37,096 nt of DNA from Actinomycetes bacterium (GCA_021807655.1 JAKBCT010000003.1:1-37096), one strand, 5' to 3'; positions 25,401 through 33,493 are shown, counted from the first letter of the stretch. Translations and numbers: made by a program. The notes: generated by a model not told the origin, from the letters alone.

Positions 25401-25907
25401 CTTTAACACCCCGGCCGCCTCTTCGATGACCGCCCGTCGATTTTCCGAGCTGGAGTTGAGGATCGAGTCGAGCTGGCCCTGACCGATGATCATGTGCTGC
25501 TGGCGACCGACCCCGGAGTCACCGAGCAGCTCTTGGACGTCGAGCAGTCGACAGACCGTGCCGTTGATCGCGTACTCGGAGTCGCCATTTCGAAACAGGG
25601 TCCGCGAGATGGTGACCTCGGCGCCGTCCACGGGTAGTCGACCCGAGGCGTTGTCGAGGGTGAGTGACACCTCGGCGCGGCCGAGGGCCGCCCGGTTCGC
25701 CGTGCCCGCGAAGATGACGTCGTCCATCTTGGCGCTGCGCAGCGCTCGGGTGCTCTGGGCGCCCAGCACCCAGGTAACCGCGTCCACGACGTTGGACTTG
25801 CCCGATCCGTTCGGCCCGACGACCGCGGTGACGCCGGGTTCGAACTCGAGCACGGTGTTGTCGGCGAAGGACTTGAAGCCCTTCATGGTCAGTCGCTTAA
25901 GAAACAC
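22422..25907 (-). CDS. smc: Chromosome segregation protein SMC
   Basis: SMC is the ATPase of the bacterial condensin that compacts and aligns chromosome arms. The 1161-residue protein starts MFLKRLTMKGFKSFAD with Walker A GPNGSGKS (31-38). Long coiled coils flank a central hinge (about 500-650, with DLLGDLEGVLGSFLDL and GASVGAMVVDGRRSA). The C-terminal head has LSGGE (1066-1070) and Walker B MMDE (Asp1094, Glu1095). The GTG start is supported by family alignment and by TAGCGT six bases upstream. Partners ScpA and ScpB are not in the window. Confidence 0.97.
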   Translation of the reverse strand: MFLKRLTMKGFKSFADNTVLEFEPGVTAVVGPNGSGKSNVVDAVTWVLGAQSTRALRSAKMDDVIFAGTANRAALGRAEVSLTLDNASGRLPVDGAEVTISRTLFRNGDSEYAINGTVCRLLDVQELLGDSGVGRQQHMIIGQGQLDSILNSSSENRRAVIEEAAGVLKHRRRKERAERRLSQTQENLERLGDLVREVRRQMRPLERQAASARSYADVEHELRSARRALFGERLETFERRGLEVEAGLADAKRDEESVRRELVVLDAQATATAAEMASRREELLASTLGQLQGLAERARGTNSVIRERERALRVALDASADENVIATLEADVARLDADLIVLDREESDLRPERDALDERRRAHDDVRTAFEETYGTESGEVDEAVLRAQRDRATMLARTIASLDGRRTRTAERRAETDRASAATLERLEQSDVALGDAIEADAAARDARDAATVEADAAEQRRIRAEDELREGSDVAARTQARAEALARALEELSGSGGRDLLGDLEGVLGSFLDLVDVESGAERAVESAAGASVGAMVVDGRRSARAALEVLRRAGGAGLVLAAGETHVDAPVTPGRARRVRDLVRPRAGAPDHIAVVLDALFARAFVAPDWETGIDLAIAHPDLVIVTADGDRFAASGWRVASGRAVVTRAAVDAAADAAASAAASLPELQASAKAAARAAVNARTALTEATAAASAAAAAVDALRRDIERARERLAEYATALAALAHEAAALDEEWSKLDAERVAVEAGIPELERAVTSAVERQRARARAQSDLDEDQRALAGMASAVARREAEFGERRRLIAARRAEIERRLAGHAAERQAATRRRERLEFDLGVLSRLAALVERAGLDVATAQEAMDSTYREQLEASRASAERLEAIRLARQELDARLSTMFDERRRLEVEQAELAVKRATLHEAIRRDLGVEPHEVGPVEDVEVPEGTTLDQRVGELEARMTSLGPINPLALEELSALEERYQELDAQVADVRSARRELQEVLRALDEEIMQTFSTAVADVNDHFANLIGMLFPGGQGRLLLTEPDDPLNTGVEIEVRPMGRNVRRISLLSGGERSMAALAFLFAVFRSRPSPFYMMDEVEAALDDVNLQRFLSLVDEFRDEAQLLIVTHQKRTMESADALYGVTMVPGASSKVVSQRVTREVAS

Positions 25908-25913
25908 GGGTAG

Positions 25914-25919
25914 ACGCTA
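25914..25919 (-). promoter_or_regulatory. Predicted -10 of leaderless promoter for smc
   Basis: The minus strand reads TAGCGT, six bases before the GTG start of smc and within the 38-base mutM-smc spacer. No Shine-Dalgarno occurs. The rest of the spacer is a GGGCC-type tandem run. Confidence 0.45.
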
Positions 25920-25945
25920 CCAACCTTCGCCGGCCCGGCCCGGCC

Positions 25946-26848
25946 CTAGGCCTGACAGTTCGGACAGTAGAAGGTCGCCCGCGTGCGAACCACGGTGCGT
26001 TCGATCACGCGGCGGCACTGAAAGCACGCCTGACCCTCGCGCCCGTAGACCTGGTGGTAGTTCTGATAGGTCCCGGGTTTGCCGTCGGGGTCGACGAACT
26101 GCTCGTCGGCGAGGGTCGACCCCCCGTACTTGATGGCCTCGGTCAGGACCTCGGTCATGGACCGGTGGAGTCGGCGGATCTCGATCGTCGACAACGAGTC
26201 GGCCGGACGGTCAAAGCGCAGACCAGCCGCGAACAGGACCTCGTCAGCGTAGATATTGCCCAGACCCGCGATGACGTCCTGGTCGGTGAGCACGACCTTG
26301 AGCGGCGTGGTGCGGCTGCGCAGGATGGCGGCGAACCGGTCCCAGCCGATCTGGTCCTCCAGCGGGTCGATGCCGAGGTGGGCGAGTTCGGGGACGCGCC
26401 GGCGCACGCCGAGGCCGTCGCCGCCCATCGCGAGCCGGGCGAACTTCGAGATCTCGACACTCGCGCCCTCTTCGGGGGGCTGGGAGACGAACAGCTCACC
26501 GAACGTGCGAGGATCGACGTAGCGCAGCTCGCCGGCCGGACTCAGGGTGAAGTCGACGTGGGTGTGCTTGGGCTTGGGGACTTTGGGGCTCTTCGCGCGC
26601 AGCAACTGGCCCGACATGCCGAGGTGGACCACCAGGTGGTGGCCGTTGTCCAGGGCGAAGACGAGGTACTTGCCGAGTCGCTCGGCCGACTTCACCGTTC
26701 GCCCCTCGATCAGGGTTCGAAAGTCCTTCGCCGACTTGTGGCGGCGCACGACGCGCCCGTTGGTGACCGTGGCCGACTTGATCTTCTTGCCGACGAGGTC
26801 TCGAGCGAGCGAGGCCCTCACGGTCTCCACTTCGGGTAGTTCAGGCAT
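25946..26848 (-). CDS. mutM: Formamidopyrimidine-DNA glycosylase (Fpg/MutM)
   Basis: It removes 8-oxoguanine and related lesions and nicks the abasic site. The 300-residue protein begins MPELPEVETVRASL, giving the catalytic Pro2 and Glu3 after Met removal. It contains RLGKYLVFALDNG with the conserved lysine, VHLGMSGQLL, the H2TH region GLGNIYADEVLFAAG, and a C-terminal zinc finger with cysteines 275, 278, 295 and 298. Length is slightly above the usual 270-290. Its start overlaps the end of rnc by eight bases. Confidence 0.95.
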   Translation of the reverse strand: MPELPEVETVRASLARDLVGKKIKSATVTNGRVVRRHKSAKDFRTLIEGRTVKSAERLGKYLVFALDNGHHLVVHLGMSGQLLRAKSPKVPKPKHTHVDFTLSPAGELRYVDPRTFGELFVSQPPEEGASVEISKFARLAMGGDGLGVRRRVPELAHLGIDPLEDQIGWDRFAAILRSRTTPLKVVLTDQDVIAGLGNIYADEVLFAAGLRFDRPADSLSTIEIRRLHRSMTEVLTEAIKYGGSTLADEQFVDPDGKPGTYQNYHQVYGREGQACFQCRRVIERTVVRTRATFYCPNCQA

Positions 26849-27521
26849 CGTCTCGACCCTCCCACGCCGCTCGCGCGGCCTCGGACTCAGCGCTCTTCTT
26901 GGACCGACCGTGCCCGACCCCGCGCGCGGCGCCGTCGACGCTCACGACCGCCTCGAAGGTGGTCGCGTGCGCCGGGCCACTGGCGCTCAGGGTGTAGGTC
27001 GGCGTGCCCAGTCCGTTGGCTTCGGCCCACTGGCGCAACCGGGTCTTGGGATCGACCTCGTCGGGCGCGCGCGCCGCGTTCGCCACGTCCGCGCCGAGGA
27101 TCTCGCGAACGAAGCCGCGCGCGACGTCGTAGCCGCGCTCGAGGTAGATGGCCGCGACGACCGCCTCGAAGGCGTCGGCGAGCATCGAGGGTCGCTGGAG
27201 GCCCTGCGATTTGATCTCACCGCGACCGACGCGCAGGAACCGCGCCAGATCCAGACGCGTCGCGGCCGCGGCGAGGGCCTCTTCGTTCACCACGCGCGAG
27301 CGCACGAGCGAACCGGACCCCTCGTCGAGCGCCGGATACTCCGTCACGATCAGGTCGGCGATCGCGAGGTCGACGACGGCGTCGCCCAGGAACTCGAGGC
27401 GTTCGTTCGACGTACACCCGTGTTCGGCGGCGTAGCTCGAGTGCGTGAGCGCCACGAGCAGGACTGCGCTATCGGCGCGCAGCCCCAGTCGCTGCGCCAG
27501 TGTGTCCCGCGATGAGGGCAA
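26841..27521 (-). CDS. rnc: Ribonuclease III
   Basis: RNase III cleaves double-stranded RNA, including the rRNA precursor. The 226-residue protein has the nuclease signature ERLEFLGDAVVD at 40-51, the second metal-site region LADAFEAVVAAIYLERG, and a C-terminal double-stranded-RNA-binding domain (about 155-226). It begins with TTG (27521), with CGGAG nine bases upstream; this rare codon may hold expression down. It lies between acpP and mutM, the common actinobacterial order being DUF177-rpmF-rnc-mutM-smc. Confidence 0.95.
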   Translation of the reverse strand: MPSSRDTLAQRLGLRADSAVLLVALTHSSYAAEHGCTSNERLEFLGDAVVDLAIADLIVTEYPALDEGSGSLVRSRVVNEEALAAAATRLDLARFLRVGRGEIKSQGLQRPSMLADAFEAVVAAIYLERGYDVARGFVREILGADVANAARAPDEVDPKTRLRQWAEANGLGTPTYTLSASGPAHATTFEAVVSVDGAARGVGHGRSKKSAESEAARAAWEGRDDA

Positions 27522-27535
27522 CTGGCCAGGCTCCG

Positions 27536-27823
27536 TTAGGACACGTGTAATTTTGCCGCCACGTACTCGACAGCGTCGTGGACCGACGTGAGACCCTCGA
27601 GGTCCTCGTCGTCGATGTGAAATCCCGCCACCTGGGCGGTGAGGTTCTCCTCGAGGGCCTCGACGAGTTCGATCAGCGCGAGCGAGTCCGCGCCGAGGTC
27701 ACCGAAACCCGCATCCTCAGGGATATCACTGGGTTGCTTCTCGAGAATCTCGGCCAGTTCACGCTGCACGAGCGCCAAGATGGCCGAACGATCCAGCGGT
27801 GATGGTGCGACGTCCGCGGTCAT
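27536..27823 (-). CDS. acpP: Acyl carrier protein
   Basis: ACP carries growing acyl chains on a phosphopantetheine arm. The 95-residue protein has the attachment site at Ser47 in DLGADSLALIELVEALEE, though the local motif is DSLALIE where DSLDxVE is usual. The N-terminal 15 residues exceed the standard ACP length of about 77. AAAGGAG precedes the ATG. It follows plsX directly, without the fab genes that often lie between them. It is probably the fatty-acid ACP, but a specialised carrier role cannot be excluded. Confidence 0.88.
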   Translation of the reverse strand: MTADVAPSPLDRSAILALVQRELAEILEKQPSDIPEDAGFGDLGADSLALIELVEALEENLTAQVAGFHIDDEDLEGLTSVHDAVEYVAAKLHVS

Positions 27824-27847
27824 GGACTCTCCTTTGCCTCCAGGCCA

Positions 27848-27853
27848 AGACTA
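27848..27853 (-). promoter_or_regulatory. Possible -10 for acpP
   Basis: The minus strand reads TAGTCT in the 56-base plsX-acpP spacer. RNA would begin near 27841, leaving about 18 bases that include AAAGGAG. There is no -35 match, so this rests on the -10 alone. Confidence 0.3.
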
Positions 27854-27879
27854 CTTATCCCGCGACCACCCGAGGGGAG

Positions 27880-28863
27880 TTACTCGCTTTTATCAGGACG
27901 AATCGCGAGCTGTAGTCGATTCACGACGTGGGCGTCGTCCATCTCGGCCGCGACCCGCAGCGCGTTCATCACGGCGGTCGCGTTCGACGAACCGTGACTG
28001 ATCACGCAGATGCCCTTCAGGCCGAGCAGCATCGCGCCGCCCTGATTCTCCGGGGTCAGCGACTTGACGACCGGCATCAGGTGCGGCAGTAGTGAGTCCC
28101 CAGCGGCGCGCGTCTCGTCGTCGGTGCCAAATACCGAGAGCATCGTCGAGAAGACGAATTTGAGCGCTCCCTCCAGGGTCTTGAGCGCCACGTTGCCGGT
28201 GAAACCGTCGGTCACCACGACGTCGACCGGACAGGGAACGAGGTCGCGCCCCTCGACGTTGCCCGCGAAGCGCAGCCCCGACGACGCGAGCAGCTCGTGG
28301 GTGGCCTTCACGAGCGGGGTCCCCTTGGAGGACTCCTCACCGATCGAGAGCAGCCCGACCGAGGGGTCGCTCACGGCGTAGTGGGCGGCGGCGAAGGTGG
28401 CGCCCATGGTGGCGAACTGGACCAACATCTCGGGGGTGCACTCGGCGTTGGCGCCGGCGTCCACCAGGATCGAGGGGTGGGTACCCGGGTTGGGCAGCGG
28501 AATGGCGATGCAGGGACGGATCACGCCCGGCAGGCGGCCCATACGAAGGAGCGCCGCGGCCATCGTCGCGCCCGTGTTGCCCGCCGAGACCATCGCGCTC
28601 GCCTTGGCGTCGCGCACCAGTTCGGCGGCGCGCACGAGTGACGAGTCTTTCTTGGTGCGCACGCTCGCGGCCGGGTCGTCGTCCATCGCGATGACCTCGC
28701 TGCAGGCGACCACCTCGAGACCCATGGGGTCGCCGATCAGTTCGGGAACCCCGACCAACGTGACGCGCAGGCCCAACTCGTCAACGGCGCGGCGAGCCCC
28801 GGCGACGATCTCGGCCGGCGCGTAATCGCCGCCCATCGCGTCCAGTGCGATGGGCAGCGTCAA
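27880..28863 (-). CDS. plsX: Phosphate acyltransferase PlsX
   Basis: PlsX converts acyl-ACP to acyl-phosphate for phospholipid synthesis. The 327-residue protein starts LTLPIALDAMGGDYAPAEIV and has VSAGNTGATMAAAL, IPLPNPGTHPSILVDAGANAE, GFTGNVALKTLEGA and a C-terminal GLKGICVISHGSSN, all typical. The start is TTG at 28863, one base after the rpmF stop; no ATG or GTG is available before the conserved DAMGGD. The long open frame upstream (to 29223) runs across rpmF and is not coding. The rpmF-plsX pair is a widespread arrangement. Confidence 0.94.
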   Translation of the reverse strand: MTLPIALDAMGGDYAPAEIVAGARRAVDELGLRVTLVGVPELIGDPMGLEVVACSEVIAMDDDPAASVRTKKDSSLVRAAELVRDAKASAMVSAGNTGATMAAALLRMGRLPGVIRPCIAIPLPNPGTHPSILVDAGANAECTPEMLVQFATMGATFAAAHYAVSDPSVGLLSIGEESSKGTPLVKATHELLASSGLRFAGNVEGRDLVPCPVDVVVTDGFTGNVALKTLEGALKFVFSTMLSVFGTDDETRAAGDSLLPHLMPVVKSLTPENQGGAMLLGLKGICVISHGSSNATAVMNALRVAAEMDDAHVVNRLQLAIRPDKSE

Positions 28864-28864
28864 C

Positions 28865-29044
28865 TCAGTTGACCTCGACGGCGACTCGACCCTTGTACCA
28901 GCCGCAGTTCGGACACACGATGTGGGGCAACTTGGCCGTCGCACACTGCGGGCACACGCTGCGTGCCGGACGCTCGAGGCGCCAGTTGGCCGCGCGGCGG
29001 CTCCGGGTCTTCGCCTTGCTTGTCTTCCTCTTGGGTACAGCCAT
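28865..29044 (-). CDS. rpmF: 50S ribosomal protein L32, zinc-ribbon form
   Basis: Translation of this short frame gives 59 residues: MAVPKRKTSKAKTRSRRA at the start, then ANWRLERPARSVCPQC, and HIVCPNCGWYKGR. The MAVPKRKTS start and the two CPxC pairs identify L32 of the zinc-binding type. AGAGAAG upstream of the ATG may be its ribosome-binding site. It sits between DUF177 and plsX, the usual place. Confidence 0.96.
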   Translation of the reverse strand: MAVPKRKTSKAKTRSRRAANWRLERPARSVCPQCATAKLPHIVCPNCGWYKGRVAVEVN

Positions 29045-29077
29045 CGATCTTCTCTTTCGCTTCGAGCGGCCGAGCCG

Positions 29078-29629
29078 TTACTCGGGGTTCGATTCGTCGG
29101 ACTCGTCCGCGAATCGAAGTCCGTCAAGTGTAGCCCAGCGGGCGTCCACCGGTGCGCGACAGTCGCACGTCGCCTCGTTGCGGTCGATTCCACAGTAGGG
29201 ACAGAGGCCCTGGCAGTCCTCACGACAGACCGGGGCGAGTGGGAGTTCGAGCAAGATCGCGTCGTGCACCAGCGGGGCGAGGTCGACCTCGTCGTGGGTG
29301 TACAGATAGGCCAGGTCGTCCTCGGGCCCGCGTTCGAGCACGAACCGCTCGTCGACCTTCGCCTCGAGATGACCCTCGATGGGTTTCGAGCAGCGTCGAC
29401 AGACCCCGAACCACGGCGCGCGCACGGTACCCGTGGCCCGCAGCCCCCCGCTGAAACTCTCGAGTTTCAGGTTCACCACCACGGAGGCGTCCGGCGCCAC
29501 GTCGGACTCGCCCCTACCCCGGGGCTCGAATTCGCGCGCCTCGTCGAAGGGCGCCTCAAAGGAGAGCGCCATCGTGGACGGGCTGTTGCGCACCAACTGC
29601 GAGATGGCGGCGAGATACGGCGAGGCCAC
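29078..29629 (-). CDS. DUF177 / YceD-type 23S rRNA accumulation protein
   Basis: The roughly 183-residue protein has the DUF177 layout: a beta-rich middle (ATGTVRAPWFGVCRRC), an acidic stretch (YTHDEVDLAPLVHDAILLEL) and the C-terminal zinc-like motif CREDCQGLCPYCG with CDC following. Family members act with L32 in 23S rRNA accumulation or assembly, and the gene precedes rpmF here as almost everywhere. Start choice is uncertain. GTG at 29629 lies four bases after the sepIVA stop; a TTG at 29653 would overlap sepIVA. Confidence 0.88.
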   Translation of the reverse strand: MASPYLAAISQLVRNSPSTMALSFEAPFDEAREFEPRGRGESDVAPDASVVVNLKLESFSGGLRATGTVRAPWFGVCRRCSKPIEGHLEAKVDERFVLERGPEDDLAYLYTHDEVDLAPLVHDAILLELPLAPVCREDCQGLCPYCGIDRNEATCDCRAPVDARWATLDGLRFADESDESNPE

Positions 29630-29633
29630 GGCC

Positions 29634-30269
29634 CTAGAAGGCGTCTTGGTCAAAGAAGGACGAATCGGCCGGGGGCGCCTCGTACGGCGAGGGCGCCGGG
29701 GCCGGCTCGGGGCTCAAGAAGTCGTTCTCACTCGGACGAGCGTCGAGCAACGACGTCGGCAGGCCCTGGGCGTTCAGGCGCTCGCGACCCGACCGGGTGG
29801 TCTTTAAGAGCCGCTCTAAGACGATCTCGAAGTTGCCCAGCTTGCCGTCGATGAAGTCCTCGGATTGATTGATCATCTGACGGGCCTGGGCCTGGGCGTC
29901 GGCGATGATCTGGTCGGCCTTCAACCGCGACTGGCGCACGATCTCGGTCTTGTCGACCATCCGGGCCGCCTCGGCGCGCACCTGATCCATGAGCTGCTGG
30001 GCCTTGTGCATCTCGGCGGCCATGAGTTCTTCCCGGTCGCGCAGTGCCCAGCGTGCCTCGCGGATCTCGTCGGGCAGGTCGCGCAATGCGTCGTCCAAGA
30101 GCCCGAGCACCTCTTCGCGCGGGATCAGCGCCGAATTAGACAGGGGCATCTGTTTCGCCGTGCTGATCAGGTCTACCAGCTGGTGAAGGTCTGCTTCGAT
30201 GTCGCGCCGCGCGTGGCGAGCGGATTCGGCCGGAAACTCGTCGGGGTCGTACCCGTCAAAGGACGTCAC
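29634..30269 (-). CDS. sepIVA: SepIVA-like DivIVA-family coiled-coil protein
   Basis: The 211-residue protein is mostly alpha-helical, with coiled coil at about 55-165 (ARWALRDREELMAAEMHKAQ, then ADQIIADAQAQARQMIN). A short N-terminal acidic region and a Pro/Ser-rich acidic tail flank it. In Mycobacterium the corresponding gene next to DUF177 and rnc encodes SepIVA, a septum-associated regulator of division; synteny and sequence type agree here. The GTG start overlaps the coaD stop by four bases. Without a search, a generic DivIVA or ATP-synthase-b-like name is the alternative. Confidence 0.8.
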   Translation of the reverse strand: MTSFDGYDPDEFPAESARHARRDIEADLHQLVDLISTAKQMPLSNSALIPREEVLGLLDDALRDLPDEIREARWALRDREELMAAEMHKAQQLMDQVRAEAARMVDKTEIVRQSRLKADQIIADAQAQARQMINQSEDFIDGKLGNFEIVLERLLKTTRSGRERLNAQGLPTSLLDARPSENDFLSPEPAPAPSPYEAPPADSSFFDQDAF

Positions 30270-30751
30270 CGCATACCCTCCATCTTTGCTCGGAGTCGCG
30301 TCGCGACACAGGGGGGGACGAAGGCTTCGACGTTGCCGCCGTAGCGGGCCACTTCGCGCAGCAGTCGCGACGCGATGAAGGAGTGGTTCGAGCTGGTCGG
30401 TATGAAGAGGGTCTCGACTCCCGACAGCGAACGGTTCATCTGAGCCATCTGCAACTCACTCTCGAAGTCCGATACGGCCCGCAGCCCCTTGACGATCGCC
30501 GTGGCCTCAACATCTTTAGCCACGTTGACCAGGAGTGTCGCGATCGACACGATTCGAACCGACTTGATATGCGCACAACTCTCGGCGATCATCTCGCGTC
30601 GTTCGTCGAGATCGAACAGTGGTTCGGACTTCTGGGGGTTACGGATCGCGGCCACCACGATCTCGTCGAAGATGTGCGACGCGCGCTCGACGATCTCCAG
30701 GTGCCCGTTGTGGAACGGATCGAAGGAGCCTGGGATGAGACCGACTGTCAT
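30266..30751 (-). CDS. coaD: Phosphopantetheine adenylyltransferase
   Basis: CoaD adenylates 4'-phosphopantetheine to dephospho-CoA, the step before CoA. The 161-residue protein has GLIPGSFDPFHNGHLEIVER with the HxGH nucleotide-binding motif at 14-17, VKGLRAVSDFESELQMAQMN and FIPTSSNHSFIASRLLREVA. The ATG at 30751 overlaps the rsmD stop (ATGA) and matches the family start; the upstream frame is a shadow of rsmD. Confidence 0.96.
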   Translation of the reverse strand: MTVGLIPGSFDPFHNGHLEIVERASHIFDEIVVAAIRNPQKSEPLFDLDERREMIAESCAHIKSVRIVSIATLLVNVAKDVEATAIVKGLRAVSDFESELQMAQMNRSLSGVETLFIPTSSNHSFIASRLLREVARYGGNVEAFVPPCVATRLRAKMEGMR

Positions 30752-31275
30752 GGGGCCCCTTGCTCGTTCGGTTCCAACATCGTTACGAGCGTAGTGCCGT
30801 AGTGCTTGGTTTTGGTGACCGTCCACCCCGCGGGCGCTTCGGCGTACCGGTCATTCTCGATAATCACGCGCTCGGTCTCAACCGTTTCGAGCAGTGCGGC
30901 GACGTCGAGCGGTCCGTAGGGCGGGTCGGCCAGGACGAGGTCGAGGGCCCGTGGGGGGCGCCACCCCGGCAGCGTCGCGCGCACGAAGTGGACCTCACCG
31001 GCCAAGTCGAGCGATTCGAAGTTCGTCCGGGCCGCCTGGAGACACTCGGGGTCGGCGTCGACGAAGTACACCTGGGCCGCCCCGCGCGACAGCGCCTCGA
31101 TCCCCATCGCTCCCGACCCGCAGTACAGGTCGGCCACGACGAGTCCGTTCAAGCCGCCGCGGCTCTCCAGCATGGAAAAGATCGCCTCTCGGGCGTAGTC
31201 GGTCGTCGGTCGCACCGTCGAGGGGATCTTGGCCCTGAGCGGCCGACCACGAGCCGCACCACCGATTACACGCAC
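30748..31275 (-). CDS. rsmD: 16S rRNA (guanine966-N2)-methyltransferase RsmD
   Basis: RsmD methylates G966 of 16S rRNA using S-adenosylmethionine. The 175-residue protein has MRVIGGAARGRPL at the start, VRPTTDYAREAIFSML, the SAM-binding DLYCGSGAMGIEALSRGA and the catalytic DPPY at 117-120. The GTG start has TAGCCT six bases upstream and no Shine-Dalgarno. Coupled to coaD as in most bacteria. Confidence 0.95.
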   Translation of the reverse strand: MRVIGGAARGRPLRAKIPSTVRPTTDYAREAIFSMLESRGGLNGLVVADLYCGSGAMGIEALSRGAAQVYFVDADPECLQAARTNFESLDLAGEVHFVRATLPGWRPPRALDLVLADPPYGPLDVAALLETVETERVIIENDRYAEAPAGWTVTKTKHYGTTLVTMLEPNEQGAP

Positions 31276-31281
31276 GCACTC

Positions 31282-31287
31282 AGGCTA
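31282..31287 (-). promoter_or_regulatory. Predicted -10 of leaderless promoter for rsmD
   Basis: The minus strand reads TAGCCT in the 19-base recG-rsmD spacer, six bases before the GTG start of rsmD. It could drive rsmD, coaD and downstream genes apart from recG. Confidence 0.45.
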
Positions 31288-31294
31288 CGTGGTA

Positions 31295-33493
31295 TCACGA
31301 CTTGAACAAGTACTCCGCCTCGTCGGCCTCGACGAAGAGGCGCAGTTCATCGACCAGCGCGGGCTGATCGGCCAGGTCGTCGCCCACGAGCCGCTCGGCC
31401 GCGTCGTGGGCCGCGTCGAGCAGGTCGCCGTCTCGGGCGAGTGAGGCCAGACGCAGGTCGCTCGGACCGCGCTGGCGCGACCCGAGAATCGTTCCCTCGC
31501 CCCGCAGGGCGAGGTCGACCTCGGCCAAGACGAAGCCATCAGTCGTGCCGACGAGCGCTTCGAGCCTGGTCGCGGCGTCCGCCGACGGAGGATCCCCGAG
31601 CAGGAAGCAGTAACTCGTGAGACTTGAACGGCCGACGCGTCCGCGCAGCTGGTGGAGCTGGGCCAGTCCGAATCGCCAGGCGTCCTCGATCACGATGACC
31701 GTGGCCTCGGGCACGTCGACGCCGACCTCGATCACGACGGTGGCGACCAAGACGTCGAGTTCTCCGAGACGGAAGTCGTCCATCACCGCCTCGCGATCGG
31801 GACCCTTCATCTGACCGTGCACCAGTCCGACGCGCAGTCCGGCGAGCTCGTGGTTCGCGAGTCGCGTGTGCTCCGCGACCGCGCTCGCCGCCTCAATCAC
31901 CTCTGACTCTTCGACCAGCGGACAGATGACGAATGCCCGGTGCCCCGCGGCCACCTCGTCGCGCACCCGCTGCCAGCAGCCGGCCCGTTCGCCCGGCGTG
32001 CGCGCCCAGCGCGTCGTGATCGGCACCCGACCGTGGGGTAGCTCGTCGAGCACCGATCGCTCCAGGTCGCCAAAGAGCACCATCGCGGCGGTTCGTGGGA
32101 TAGGGGTGGCCGTCATGACGAGCAGGTCGGGCACGGCGTCGATCCCGGTGCGCGTGGACCCCTTCGCGCGCAGGATCGCGCGTTGTTCGACCCCGAACCG
32201 GTGCTGCTCGTCGATCACCACCACGCCCAGGGCGTGAAACGAGACGTCCTCGGTGAGCAGCGCGTGCGTGCCCACGACCAGGTCGATCTCACCGCGCGAC
32301 AGCCGCGCCAGGACGTCACGCCGCTCGCTCGCGCGTAGCCGCGCGCTGAGTAGTTGGACCGCCAGCGGTCGCGAACCACCGAGCACGCCGGGGTCGCTCA
32401 CGCGCAGGTCGGCCAGGTCGGCGCGGATCGACGCGACGTGCTGCTCGGCGAGCACCTCGGTGGGCACCATCAGCGCCGCCTGCTGGCCGTCGTCGACGGC
32501 GACGAGCATCGTCGCCAGGGCCACCATCGTCTTGCCGCTGCCCACGTCGCCCTGCAGGAGCCGGTGCATCGGCACTGGTGAGGCCAAGTCGGTGACGATC
32601 TCGCCGAGAACGCGTCGCTGGGCCCCGGTGAGCCGGTAGCGGTGGCCCCCGAGGAACTGTCCAACGAGTGACGTCGCGGCGGCGCCGGGTGCGAGATCGA
32701 GGTCGTTCGGCGCCACGGCGTGCGCGAAACCCGCCGATTCGCGTTCCAGGTGACGCCGGCGCAGGGCGAGCAACACTTGGAGACGCACGAACTCGTCGAA
32801 GGCCAGTCGTCGCCGGGCGGGCTCGACGTCCTCCATCGAACCGGGGAGGTGGATCCCCCAGTACGCGCCGGTGCGCCCGACGAGGCCGTGCTCGGCGAGC
32901 ACCCAGTCCGGCAGCGGGTCCAGAAGTGGTCCGGCGCGCCGCAACGACTCTTCGATGAAGCCCCCGAGCTCCCAGCTCGTCAGGCCAGCCTTGCCCGACG
33001 CCGGGTAGATCGGCACGACGCGACTGACCCGGCTGGCGTCGCGTTCGTCGCCGCTCGCGCCGACGATCACGTCGACCACCGGGTTGGCCATCTGGCGCCG
33101 ATCGCGATAGTCGCCGACCTTGCCAAAGAACAGCGCCTGGGTTCCCACGGGCAGTTGCGTGGCGCGCCACGCCTGGTTGAAGAACACCACGTCGAGGGTC
33201 TCGCCGTCATCGACCACGGTGACCTCGACCATCGAGCGGCCCTGGCGCGTTCGACGGGACCGTACGGCACTGACGGAGCCGAACACGGCGGCCTCGTCAC
33301 CAACGCTGAGCTCCGATACGTCAACGCGGCGGGTCCGGTCGACGTATCGACGCGGGTAGTGGGTCAAGAGGTCGAGCACGCTCGTCAGTCCGAGCGAACG
33401 CAACGCGGCGGCGCGTTTGTCGCCGACGTGGCGAAGTTGCTCAACGGGGATCTCGCCGAGCGGGCGCAGCCTGCGCGGCGCCAACTCGCTCAC
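31295..33493 (-). CDS. recG: ATP-dependent DNA helicase RecG
   Basis: RecG reverses stalled forks and processes branched DNA. The 732-residue protein has the N-terminal wedge/OB domain (about 60-160), then a superfamily 2 helicase core with GDVGSGKT (315-322), DEQH (428-431), MTATPIPRT and the C-terminal QLRGRVGRS. Overall length is normal. The GTG start overlaps the upstream gene's stop by four bases. RsmD lies 19 bases downstream. Confidence 0.97.
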   Translation of the reverse strand: MSELAPRRLRPLGEIPVEQLRHVGDKRAAALRSLGLTSVLDLLTHYPRRYVDRTRRVDVSELSVGDEAAVFGSVSAVRSRRTRQGRSMVEVTVVDDGETLDVVFFNQAWRATQLPVGTQALFFGKVGDYRDRRQMANPVVDVIVGASGDERDASRVSRVVPIYPASGKAGLTSWELGGFIEESLRRAGPLLDPLPDWVLAEHGLVGRTGAYWGIHLPGSMEDVEPARRRLAFDEFVRLQVLLALRRRHLERESAGFAHAVAPNDLDLAPGAAATSLVGQFLGGHRYRLTGAQRRVLGEIVTDLASPVPMHRLLQGDVGSGKTMVALATMLVAVDDGQQAALMVPTEVLAEQHVASIRADLADLRVSDPGVLGGSRPLAVQLLSARLRASERRDVLARLSRGEIDLVVGTHALLTEDVSFHALGVVVIDEQHRFGVEQRAILRAKGSTRTGIDAVPDLLVMTATPIPRTAAMVLFGDLERSVLDELPHGRVPITTRWARTPGERAGCWQRVRDEVAAGHRAFVICPLVEESEVIEAASAVAEHTRLANHELAGLRVGLVHGQMKGPDREAVMDDFRLGELDVLVATVVIEVGVDVPEATVIVIEDAWRFGLAQLHQLRGRVGRSSLTSYCFLLGDPPSADAATRLEALVGTTDGFVLAEVDLALRGEGTILGSRQRGPSDLRLASLARDGDLLDAAHDAAERLVGDDLADQPALVDELRLFVEADEAEYLFKS

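Noticed and set aside
23118..25406. 762-codon open frame on the plus strand, antisense to smc
   Set aside because: The smc product on the other strand is unmistakable. The antisense translation is Arg/Gly-rich with no family pattern, as expected in GC-rich DNA.
25925..25943. GGGCC-type tandem run between mutM and smc as a regulatory repeat
   Set aside because: Short GC-only run that is likely chance in such DNA; no symmetry beyond its own simple repeat.
27880..29223. Long 447-codon reading of plsX
   Set aside because: The first 120 codons cross the rpmF gene in another frame and have no PlsX similarity; the TTG at 28863 fits the family.
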